Position numbers and translations under genes: made by a program
Assembly (NCBI GenBank): GCA_963565915.1
Contig: OY751493.1
Coordinates: 4,876,765-4,940,764 of the forward strand
DNA: 64,000 nt
Reading direction: 5' to 3'
Source of the DNA: Entoloma clypeatum
Taxonomy: Eukaryota > Basidiomycota > Agaricomycetes > Agaricales > Entolomataceae
Notes under the pieces: generated by a model
Told to the model about the DNA's origin: nothing
The model's input: only the letters and a program-made list of their open reading frames with translations
Database searches by the model: none
Shown: piece after piece, positions 20,258 to 29,883 of the stretch
Layout of the letters: the number at the start of each line of letters is the position of its first letter
How positions within the stretch are numbered: the stretch's first letter is position 1

Positions 20258-21864
20258 CCCTGGTATGAAGCAGAACTCAAACCACAGGACAGTGACCAAA
20301 TGCTCAAGGAGGGACTATTCTTGAAACGGTTGGAATCAGAAGATGTGGTACAAATGGAGATGTTCACGGAGGAACAATTCTTTGAAGGGGGTGAGACATC
20401 TGATTCCATCAAAATCGGAAACATCACAACCATCGAAAACCCATGGATCACACGCATCAAGGCTTCGAACCGCATGGAGACAGAAGTAGCGCAGGGCCTG
20501 AAAAAGAATCCTCATTGGTATCAGCAGGAGAATGGGATCACCTATGCAGGAGAATGAGTCTATGTCCTGCCAGATCCACAATTACGACAAGAATTGATGT
20601 TCGAGTCACACGATGCACCAGTGGCTGGACATCCAGGACAGTATCGGACACCTGAACTCCTCACTCGGACCTACTGGTGGCCTACCATACTGCATGATGT
20701 GAAGAAGTATGTGAAGGGTTGCGACACTTGTCAACGCACGAGATTAACCGACAAAAGCGACATGCTCTGCTACATCCCCATGCAGCACCAAGTCACCCAT
20801 GGGAAGACATAGGAATCGACGTCGTGGGACCGATACCAGAATCTGATGGAAAAAACGCAATTCTGGTCATCACGGATAGACATTCAAAGATGCTTCACCT
20901 TATTCCGACAACCGTGGAACTATCAGCTGAAGGATTAGCCAAGATCTATCAGGATCAGATATGGAAGCTTCATGGGATCCCCAAGAAGATCATCAGTGAT
21001 AGGGGACCACAGTTCGCCGCGTAGTTCATGGAGATACTCTGCTGCATGCTAGGGATCAAGAGGAACCTGTCCACCACATACCACCCACAGACTGATGGAC
21101 AGGCCAAGCGATCGCATCAGGAGATGGAAGCATTCTTACGAAACTTTGTCAACCATCTACAGGATGATTGGGCCGAATGGATCGCAATCACAGAGTTCCA
21201 GTACAATGACAAAGAACATCAGGCGATGAAGCACACCCCATTCTACCTCAACTACGGTTTACATCCATGGAAGGGAGAGCTCGTGTTAGAAGATACCAAT
21301 CCGGCTGCCAACAACTTCTTGAAAAAACTCAAACAGGCACGAGAAGAAGCCAATGCTGCGCTGAAACAAGCACAGGATCAGATGAAGAAGACAGTTGACA
21401 CATGGTGAAGTCCGTCTCGGAACTACCACATCGGAGACAAGGTGTGGCTGGAAGGAACTAACATCAGAACCGATCGCCCCTCAAAGAAACTTGATGCACT
21501 CCGACATGGACCATTCAAAGTCCTAGAGAAGAAAGGAGCTAGCGCGTACCTTCTTGATCTTCCGAAGACTTGGAAGATGATTCACCCTGTGTTCAACGAG
21601 ACCCTGTTGTCACCATATGAAACTCCGAAGTACGCCATCCAGAAAAAGAAACCAGCCCCTGATCCGATCATCGTCGAAGGACGAGAAGAGTACCATGTGT
21701 CTATGATCCTAGACTCTCGAAAGTTCCACGGAAAGATCCAGTACCTCGTCCAGTGGGAAGGATATGGTCCAGAAGAGAACACATGGGAACCTCGAGCTAA
21801 TGTTCAGAACGCTCAAGATTTGATCCGTGATTTCCATCAGCAGAACCCGTCTCGCCCACAATAA
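20258..21864 (+). pseudogene. gypsy B pol, second part (integrase and chromodomain)
   Basis: It continues pol after the gypsy A insertion, starting in the WYE codons. HHCC integrase, DVVGPIPES, SDRGPQFA, the GQAKRSHQ region (the catalytic E is changed to K here) and a chromodomain (YLVQWEGYGPEENTWEP) are recognisable. Damage relative to gypsy A: TGA at 20555 and TGA at 21406, both where A has CGA; TAG at 21022; and a frameshift between 20719 and 20812. It is inactive. Confidence 0.9.
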
Positions 21865-21998
21865 AAGACAGCTCTCAGAATCTATGACAAGTATCGACCT
21901 CATCAGTCAACCACACACCAAGTTCCCTGCTCTAGTCATTTTCCCTGCCCAATATAGCCTCCCCCTTCTTCTTCTATCTCTCAACAATCCTCGCTGCC

Positions 21999-22370
21999 AT
22001 GTCCAACACCACCGTTACCTCCACCTCCACCACCGACATCAACCCCGCCATCGCCGCCCTCATGAACAAAGCACTCTCCATGAGAGACCAAATCCATGCT
22101 CTCGAAACTTCCCTTGCCGACCTCCTCCATCGCCAGATGCATATCCGGCTTCACTCGCTGTCCAACCTACCCATCGCTCCGAGTCCCGAGGAAAAACAAA
22201 TTCTCAGAAATTACACCAGCACCCTCATCATCAAGAATCGATGTATTCGGCTGGCTATCAAAGGCCTCGAACTCGCCATAGCCATCAACGAGGAGTTGAT
22301 ATATGATTGGAGCCTCAAGGAAAGTCCGAACTGGTCCGATCCCGGCAACAACGAGGGATGGGGACAGTGA
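21999..22370 (+). CDS. gypsy B third ORF, unknown function
   Basis: 123 codons, homologous to 14095-14463 of gypsy A (shared ALSMRDQIHALETS and HRQMHIRLH blocks). It has stayed open although gag and pol of this copy are ruined. It lies between pol and the 3' LTR. Confidence 0.6.
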   Translation: MSNTTVTSTSTTDINPAIAALMNKALSMRDQIHALETSLADLLHRQMHIRLHSLSNLPIAPSPEEKQILRNYTSTLIIKNRCIRLAIKGLELAIAINEELIYDWSLKESPNWSDPGNNEGWGQ

Positions 22371-22404
22371 CTCTGTGAGGACACAGAGCTTGGAGAGGGG
22401 AACA

Positions 22405-22806
22405 TGTTACGGACTCTATGGTATGAGGACCACGTCATATCTTTTACTTATCGGCCCGACTCGGCGCCCTCTTACGAACTTACTATGTCTAATGTCTACT
22501 TTCGCAACCTTCGATTCCCAGTCTGACTCATTACATTACTTCGTCGTCCCCTTTAGTATACTTCGCTTCCGTGCTGACTCGCTTTCCGCAGTCAGCTTAC
22601 TCACTGTACATAGCCTTCCGCAGTCGCCTTACTCATGCACACTGCCTTCCGCAGTACTGACTCATCCGCTACTGCCTATAGTCAGTACCTATATAAACCT
22701 CTTGTACTATAGTAGATTCCTTAGATTTAGCAATCACTTTGCTCTTCGCCTTTCCACTTTCCTGCATACTCTGCCCGAACCGTGGAACAGTTTGTTAAGC
22801 ATAACA
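22405..22806 (+). repeat. 3' LTR of gypsy B
   Basis: 402 bp, TGTTACGG...ATAACA. It differs from the 5' LTR at a handful of positions and is followed by CTCTC (22807-22811), the right target duplication. Confidence 0.93.
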
Positions 22807-22895
22807 CTCTCACCCCCAACTCATGCTCAATGGGGTCTCTGGCACCCAATGGCTGCTCCTGTTCCCAGTGGCCTCCACTCGTGCCCATAGCCTAT

Positions 22896-23250
22896 TGAAC
22901 GTATCAAGATGCGCCATGTGGGACGACGTACAAGGTAGTTAGTATGGGTGGATAGAGGATCAGGAATTGAATACTGTAGCTTTGTTAAGCTAGAGGAGAG
23001 TTTAGAGACAACTGATGTGGTAGGAACTGGAAGAGTTCTTATTCTGCAACTACGTTACAGGTCTACTATTTATACTAATATATGCGCACAGACCATGTTG
23101 TGGTCTGTCTGTGTGTTTCTACAATAAACTCATATATATAGTAACTCATGGAATGTTCCAGAGAATGACATCACAGATGATGTCAGAGATACATCATAAT
23201 GACGTAGTGATCATGTGTCTGATCATGTGCTGGATCCAGTAGTTCCAACA
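22896..23250 (-). repeat. 3' LTR of copia element 3
   Basis: It starts TGTTGGAAC on - at 23250, right after a GTGAGGGGGAG purine tract, and has a TATA-like TATAAATAG near 23065. The left end is approximate. Confidence 0.7.
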
Positions 23251-23449
23251 CTCCCCCTCACTTAGAAGTTGGTAATTGCTTTGTAAGTGGAGTGTAGGGC
23301 GAGGTAAACTCTAACCCTAATTGCAAGCGGAACTTCTTGAAGGTTACTCTTGGTAAGTTCTTTGTGAACATATCCGCGGGGTTATCAGTCCTGGGAGTGA
23401 AGAAGAGCTCGACTATTTCTTCTTCAACATACTCACATATAGTGTGATA

Positions 23450-25683
23450 TCATATGTCAATGTGTTTAGTGCGTCCTTCAGTTACAGGGTTTTGCCCATT
23501 AAAGATGGACCCTTGATTATCACCGTTGATAGGGACAGATGTCACTTTTGGAAGGTGGAGTTCACCAAACATGTTGATGAGCCATTTGCAGGTTTTAGCA
23601 CAATCTGAGAGTGTCATATACTCGGCTTCCATGGATGAGTGCGCAATTGTCTTTTGACAGCGTGATTGCCAGATGACTATGCCATCAGCAAGTTTCAGAT
23701 AAAATCCCGTCTGCAACTTTCTGTTAGAGGGGTCTGATGCCCAATCAGAATCTGTGTACGCAGCTAGGCCAGACATTGATGCACCTCTAAAGCTTAAGCA
23801 ATAGTCCTGCATCCCTGCAAGATACTTGCATATATAAAGAGACTTATCAAGATGCTCTTGGGACGGGTTGGCAGACATCTGCGACATCTTTGCGACTGCA
23901 AAGGCTATGTTGGGCTGTGTACCCAAAGATAGGTACAACAGGGATCCAATCACCGATTGGAATTGGGATCAAATTTCTGGGTTCGACTCCCCCTGGTTTG
24001 GTACTGGGTAATACCCCATGGGTAGTGGAGTAGGGGCCAGCTTGGCATTCATCATGCCAAAGCGCTCAAGAACCTTTTTCAGGTACGCTACTTGGTCGAC
24101 TTTGATTGTATGACCTTCTTGGCAAATAGTCATGCCAAGGAATTCTTTCACATGACCTAGGTCTCGGCAATCCCAGATTTTCATAAACTCAGCTTTCTTC
24201 TTCTGTGCCAGCCGCTGATTGGGACCTGTGAATAGGGAGTCATTGACATAGATCAGGGCGATGACCAAGTCACCTGTCTTTTTGTCTGTGTGAACAAATA
24301 CTCCGCTGTCCGAGAAGATGCAGACAAATCCGAGCGTTTTCATCGATTGGACCAATTCAATCCACCAGGCTCATGCTGCCTGTTTAAGTCCATAGATGGC
24401 TCATAATAAGCGCAACACCATGTGTTTGCTTTCTTTCACCACAAAGCCTTCAGGCTGCTTCATATAAATTTGTTCGTCAAGCTTTCCGTAAAGGAAAGCT
24501 GATTTGACATCAAGTGCCAAGATCACCCAGTTCTCAAGTGCAGCTAAGACGAGAATGATTCGAACGGTCTCGTACCGAATGACTGGGGAGAATAATTCAT
24601 AGAAGTTGATGCCTTCGACTTGTGAGAATCCTTTGGCAACTAATCGTGCCTTTTTGCGACCATCCAATTTGATCGCAAATACCCATCAGTTCTATATCAC
24701 TTTACGACCTTTTGGTAGGTTGACCAACTCAAAGACTTTGCACTTGTTGAGGGCCTCTAATTCCTCTTGGCAAGCATGTTTCCATTCCTTCTGCAACGCT
24801 TCAGGCATGCGTGTGATGTCCCTATATTGGTTTGGAAGTTCACTTGTGACAGGGACCGCGTGTTTCAGCAGGTATGTTGTAAGCTCTACTCCCCCTTCCC
24901 GACACAAGTGAGTGAGGTAATCCTCAAACTCCTTGTTATCCCCTTGAGGGGTGGAAGTGTCCATATCCTTGTTTCAATCAGATGCAATGTTGTCAGTATT
25001 TGATGGACCAGAGGATGGACCCGGGTTGGAAGGTCTGGGATCTGACTGTCTTTGTGGGTTGTATGGAACCCTTGAGGTATCCTCGTTGACAGTTCTCTGC
25101 CATTCACATTGTCCTTGATTATGAACATCTGTCACCGGTATATCGCCGTAAACATTTCTGGGACATCGGGTTTGTTTCTGAATTCGACTAGGACACTCAG
25201 CTTCTGGATGATGGTCACCAGGAAGACGATCACGTTCATCTTCTGGTTGTTCCACATGCTTGCGCTTCCCTGGCTGGTAAGGCCTAGAGGTCCAGGGCTG
25301 ATTTCCATGGTCCTGTCTTTGATCCTCAGCCAGTGGCTATGAACTGGTGAGCTCGGAGGCTCGGAGGGGGGTTCAGGATGATTATATGGTTGTGGAGTAC
25401 CAGAATCATCTCCCTCTTCCGAAGGAAGGTCTGTTGGTACAGAGGGGGCTTCAGGATCATTCTGTCCCATATCGGTAGGATCCTGGTATTGTGTAACCGT
25501 TGGCATTTTGTCTTTGTGACACTTTGGGAATAGGTTCTCATTGAACCATGCGGTGGCAGCCATAAATAGCTGGTTTTGTGGCAGACGCATAAACTTGAAA
25601 CCCTTCTGACCGGGTTCATACCTGAGGAAGATCATCAGCTCCGATTTGGGTGATAGTTTGTTCTTTCTTTTGTCTTTAGGCAT
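23450..25683 (-). pseudogene. copia element 3 pol remnant (RT and RNase H)
   Basis: Fragments in changing frames: post-integrase linker (25683-25132), RT start (24964-24401), RT middle with YVND in place of the catalytic YVDD (24355-23969), and RNase H (23953-23450) with TDSDWASD but SSMEAE for STEAE. Several stops separate them. It cannot encode a working enzyme. Confidence 0.85.
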
Positions 25684-25776
25684 GAGAAGGGGAGGAGAAT
25701 CCTCAACCTCTTCAATGCATGCAGAGCTTGCAATGTGCGTGTGCTCCCTAGCCTTTCCTATGCCCTTGCCACGGAC

Positions 25777-26560
25777 TCACTCACCGCGTTTCTTCTTGGG
25801 GTTTTCCTCTGACTGTCTCGACGCTGGTTGTTGGGACTGCTGCAGCTGCTGCCCCGGCCTTTGCCACTTTGGGTTTTGGCCGGGTGTCCGTTTAATGGCG
25901 GAGATTTTCTGCGCAGAGGGAGGAACATTTTTGCTGGATAGGTTATGTACCTTCCGGTGCTCGTTTATAATTGAGCTCGTTATGTTTTTCCAAGTAAGAT
26001 TTGTCCCACCGTAAACGATAAGGATGGTGGAGACGAGGTGGTCCCATTTAGATGGAGTGGCATTGAGGAGGATCATAGCCCGAAGGCTTTCTGGAATGTC
26101 GACTGAGAAGGGAAAAGAGTGATGCAAGGCACTCGATCTTGACGGTGGGATCACCTCTAGAGAGCTTGAATGCCATGGCCTGTCTGAAGATGCCGAAGGT
26201 ATTAGCAGGCGACGTGCCACCATACTTTGTCTCCAGGGCATCCCAAGCTTCTTTGGGGGTCTTGGAATCTTTGATGAGATCCTTGATGGACTCATCGCAT
26301 CACGCCCTCACAACCCCCAAAGCAGCAAGCTGCTTCTCATGCCATTCTTCGATCTGGCAAGTGTTGGTCTGAACATTTCTGGATTGAGAGTTTCCTTTCA
26401 TGTCCAGGTACAACTTTATTCCCAGATCTCGGTGGGTTGTAAGGACTCGCCAGTGATGTGACACCAGAGGAATGTCGACTGAAGGTAGTCCTTCATTTGT
26501 TGTGACCAAATAAGGTAATTGGTGCCAGTGAATTTTGAAACGAAAGTGTTGACGGAGTTG
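25777..26560 (-). pseudogene. copia element 3 gag, broken
   Basis: It begins near 26560 on the - strand with MSNSVN-TFVSKFTGTNY and a copia Gag (UBN2-type) domain. It is split by a frameshift or stop near 26297. A pyrimidine tract ending TTTCTTTCAG just before the start could be a splice acceptor in the leader. Confidence 0.7.
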
Positions 26561-26730
26561 GACATGTTGAGGAGATCTGAAAGAAAATTTGGTCAGCATA
26601 TAGTTTAATGAAACTGAGACACAGAGAAAATAAATATTTGATCATGTGTGCTGCATGCTGCTGCAATTATCACTGGTGTGGACTTTCAGAACGCCTGTAA
26701 GGCGGAGAAGGATCCTCATGCAGGACACCG

Positions 26731-26883
26731 TTGTGGTTTGTCTGTGTGTTTCTACAATAAACTCACATATATAGTAACTCATGGAATGTTCCAGAGAATG
26801 ACATCACAGATGATGTCAGAGATACATCATAATGATATAGTGATCATGTGTCTGATCACATGCTGGATCCAGTAGTTCCAACA
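26731..26883 (-). repeat. partial 5' LTR of copia element 3
   Basis: It matches the left LTR from its TGTTGGAAC end for about 150 bp and then diverges abruptly at about 26730, before the TATA region. The promoter and U5 are therefore missing. Confidence 0.8.
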
Positions 26884-27140
26884 ACGGCCTCCCGTTTTCC
26901 CCAATGCCCCGCCCTCATGACCAACACCCTGCCCTTGTGCCCAACACCCTTTCCTGGTGCCTAACGCTCTTTTCCCATATCCAGCAGCCTCACCTCATGC
27001 CCAGCGGCCTCACCTCATGCCCTGCGGCTTTCTCTTGCCCCCAACTTGTGTCCAACAGGGGTCTCCGGTGCCCAACAGCCTCCTCTCATACCCATCCCCC
27101 TCCATTCATGCCTGATGGCCTCCAGTCACCCCATGCCCTC
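26884..27140. repeat. C-rich minisatellite, about 20 bp period
   Basis: Degenerate repeats of the type CTCATGCCCAGCGGCCTCAC. The same array surrounds gypsy B and copia 3 and is interrupted by the foldback element next to it. Confidence 0.7.
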
Positions 27141-27555
27141 CACTCCTGACACTGGTAAGTTTTTCTGGAGGAAAAATCTATTGTGAAGGAGAAATCCTCT
27201 TTCCTTTGGATGTATCTTTGAGAAAGATACAAAGTATTTCATATAGAAAATTTTAGGAAACATATAATGTGTTTCCAAAGTATTTCTTCTGGTAAAACTT
27301 TTCATTTTTCCAAGAGTTTTTCTCAAAGATAAACTTATTCCATTGTTCAAACAATGGATCTAGTTTTTTCTCAAGAAAAACTGTAGGATAAAAAAAAGTT
27401 TTTTGGCCAAAAATATTTGAAAAAAACATTACATGTTTCTTGAAAATTTTCATATAAAATACTTTGTATCTTTCTTAAAGATATACCCAAAGGAAAGAGG
27501 ATTCCTCTTTCATGATGAATTTTTCCTCCAGAAAAACTTTTCAGTGTCAGGAGTG
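27141..27555. mobile_element. foldback/MITE with CACTCC termini
   Basis: A 415 bp inverted-repeat element whose arms, each about 160 bp, begin CACTCCTGACACTG and match with few differences. The flanks give a 3-bp duplication CTC. CACT-type ends with a 3-bp duplication fit a non-autonomous CACTA-like element, but no transposase is present to confirm it. Confidence 0.75.
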
Positions 27556-27651
27556 CTCCCATCATGCCCTGCGGTTTCCTCTCTGAAGTTGGAGGTGAAG
27601 GAGGTGAAGAGGGTGGGAGGTGAAGAGGGTGGTGAAAATCAAGCATCAGAG

Positions 27652-28017
27652 ATGGCGTCGGACAGCGGGTCAGAGGACACCATCTTGGGTGTCCTCAAGA
27701 TGATATTGGCAGAGACGAGACAGGTGAGACAACTGCTAACAGCAGTTGAAGACTCGGTGAACACTGAGTATCAGCTCAAGTCGCCGGAGGTGTCGGAGGA
27801 GGTGTCGGAGTTGGAGATGGACACAAAGGAGGAGATGCATGAGTTGAGGCTGGAGAAGAGGATTGCGAGGAGGTTGGAGTTGCCGGAGCTGTCGGAGGAT
27901 TCTGACATGTCAATTTCGGATCTGTTGGAGAAGGAGTCAGAGAAGGCGGAATTGGAGGAGGAGGAGGAGGAGGACAAGGAGGAGGGTCCTTCAAACAAGA
28001 AGCAATGTACTAAATAG
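27652..28017 (+). CDS. hypothetical acidic protein
   Basis: A 121-codon frame from the ATG after the foldback element. The product is very acidic with a predicted coiled coil in the middle (LELPELSEDSDM, then an LLEKESEK and poly-Glu stretch) and a basic end (NKKQCTK). GAGGTG-type tandem repeats underlie part of it. It resembles the acidic coiled-coil ORFs sometimes found near fungal transposons, but I recognise no family. It lies antisense to the downstream end of gypsy D. It may be spurious. Confidence 0.3.
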   Translation: MASDSGSEDTILGVLKMILAETRQVRQLLTAVEDSVNTEYQLKSPEVSEEVSELEMDTKEEMHELRLEKRIARRLELPELSEDSDMSISDLLEKESEKAELEEEEEEDKEEGPSNKKQCTK

Positions 28018-28041
28018 ATAGCAAATAGTACTTGTTTTCTT

Positions 28042-29883
28042 GTTTCAGAGCAATGTGAGTGGACCCAGTTTGTCAGGGTAAGTGGAATGATAGTCAGAGA
28101 CAAGCTCAGAGGTGTTTTCCAATTCATTGGCTGGTAGAAATTCTTCATCGGTGTTTTCATATCCTAAACAACAGACAAAATATAGTAGCTTGCAGCTGTC
28201 AATCAGAGGAGGTGGAGGTTGGATCTGATTTGGAGTTGCAGGTTCAAGCATGGAGACATGGTAGACAGGGTGAACACCACAGAATGTGTCGGGGAGTTGG
28301 AGGGTAAAAGAGTGTGTGCCGGGTTGTGCAATGATCTCATATGGTCCCAAGTACTTTTCTGAAAGTTTCTTGGATGGGCATGTTGTGTGGAAGAACTGTG
28401 CTTTGATGAAAACCTGTTGTCCAACAGAGAACGTCGGAGGTAACCCCTCTTGGTGAAGTTTGTCCAAATCGGTCACAAAGAATCTGGCTTGGGAAGAGGC
28501 AAGGTCTCATTCTGGGTGAACAGTAATGTTCAGATGGTAACTCTTGTTAGCAAAGAAGGGAGATATGCCAGTGGTAGCACTAGGTGCATTGTTGTATGCG
28601 AACTCCGCAATCGGAAGGAGAGCAGACCAGTTGTCCTGTTGGTAGTTGCAGAATATCCGCAAGTACTGTTCAAGGGTCTGGTTAGTGCATTCAGTTTGGC
28701 CATTGCCTTCGGGGGGATAACCAGAGGTGAAGTGGAGGGTCATGTTTAAAGCCTTTCTGAGAGATCGGAAGAATTGGGAGACGAATTTGGGGCTGTGGTC
28801 AGAGGTGATATGTTTGGGAATGCCATGTTTAGAGAACACATGTAATACGAAGAGTACGGCCAGGTCTTTGGAGGTGCAGTGGATGGTTGTCGGAATGAAG
28901 ATACTTTGCTTTGTTAATTGGTCAATGATAACGAGGATGGAGTCAAAGTTGTCAGAGGTCAGAAGGGTCTCAATGAAATCCATTGATATAGAATTCCAAG
29001 GATGTTTAGAGATTGGAAGCTGTTTGAGTAGGCAATAAGGCTTGTGTCTTTGTGGCTTCAATCACATGCAAGTGGTACATGACTTGCAATAGTGTTTGAC
29101 GAAATCTTGTATTCTGGGCCAGGTGTAGTTGCGCTGAATGAGACTGAGTATTTTGTTTTGACCTGGGTGTCCAGCAAGCATATGATCGTGCTTGTGCTAT
29201 AGGACTCAGAGTCGGAGGTTGTCAGAGTTGGGAGGTATATCTGATTGTTATGTCAGAGGAAACTATTGGGGTCGAGAGACCAGCAGGGTTTAGAATCTTT
29301 GAAAAGAGTGTCATAAAGAGTGTCGGAAGGGAGTGCTGTGAGTATGTTGTAGTGGAGCTTCTCTGCGTCCATGATAATGGTTGTACGGAGGACAGGCTCA
29401 AGGAGTTGAGTCACACAAACTGAAGCGGAGAGCTGTTCTTGCAAAAAGACTGGTCGGAGGTTGGTCAGATTGATGTCGACGTAGTCACTATTTCCCCCTT
29501 TAGGGTAGACATCCCAACGTCTAGTTGGAGAGTCAGGCTTAGTTCCCAATCGGCTGGGGCAGAATCGAATGATGAGTTGAATTGAGAAAGGTATTCCAAC
29601 CATCAGACTTGTCAGTGTGAAAGGACTTTGGTGGTGGCAAAATACTCGAGATTTTTGTGGTCAGTAACGATGTCAATTGGAGTACCAGAGCCTTCAAGAT
29701 AATGGCGCCAAGTCTTAAAAGCCTCGAAGATGGCCAGGAGTTCTTTATCATGTGTGTCGTAGTTGAGTTCAGAGGCCATGAAAGTGCAGGAATGAAATGT
29801 GATGGGGTGGACTTCATTGTGGGAGGTGACGATCCACAAAACATCAGCAATCTGGGGGTCTGTTCTGAAGCAGTTGAGACTAG
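28042..29883 (-). pseudogene. gypsy D pol: RNase H, integrase, chromodomain-region remnant
   Basis: A second, older chromovirus lineage on the - strand, distinct from gypsy A/B. Pieces in order on -: RNase H (VTDHKNLEYFATTK near 29640), HHCC region (AGHPGQNK near 29160), integrase with SMDFIETL, SDHSPKFV and GQTECTNQ (29061-28507), and a C-terminal segment with GQQVFIKA and GPYEII ending at 28045. Stops and shifts between the pieces make it inactive. It is broken at 29883 by the 2.3 kb insertion and resumes at 32194. Confidence 0.85.

Larger units (their letters stand above)
10833..22806 (+). mobile_element. gypsy B chromovirus, decayed, split by gypsy A
   Basis: It is bounded by two 402 bp LTRs and an exact 5-bp target duplication. 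Without the nested gypsy A it is about 5.4 kb. The order is LTR, truncated pre-gag ORF, pol, a third ORF, LTR. Gag is deleted: pre-gag joins pol near 11630, skipping about 1.3 kb that gypsy A has. Pol has several nonsense codons and a frameshift. It is non-autonomous but keeps the self-priming signals. Confidence 0.93.
22896..26883 (-). mobile_element. copia element 3, deleted and decayed
   Basis: A - strand Ty1/copia copy inserted in C-rich minisatellite. The right end (26883) and the inner edge of the left LTR (23250) both read TGTTGGAACTAC on the - strand. Protease and integrase are absent: gag (to about 25777) joins the region after integrase (from about 25683). RT and RNase H are broken by stops and frameshifts. 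The right LTR keeps only its outer 150 bp or so. No target duplication was found. Confidence 0.85.

Noticed and set aside
21880..21920. A third CTGATGAG match (on -) as another hammerhead
   Set aside because: No GAAA after a stem II and no stem III; chance match in gypsy B.
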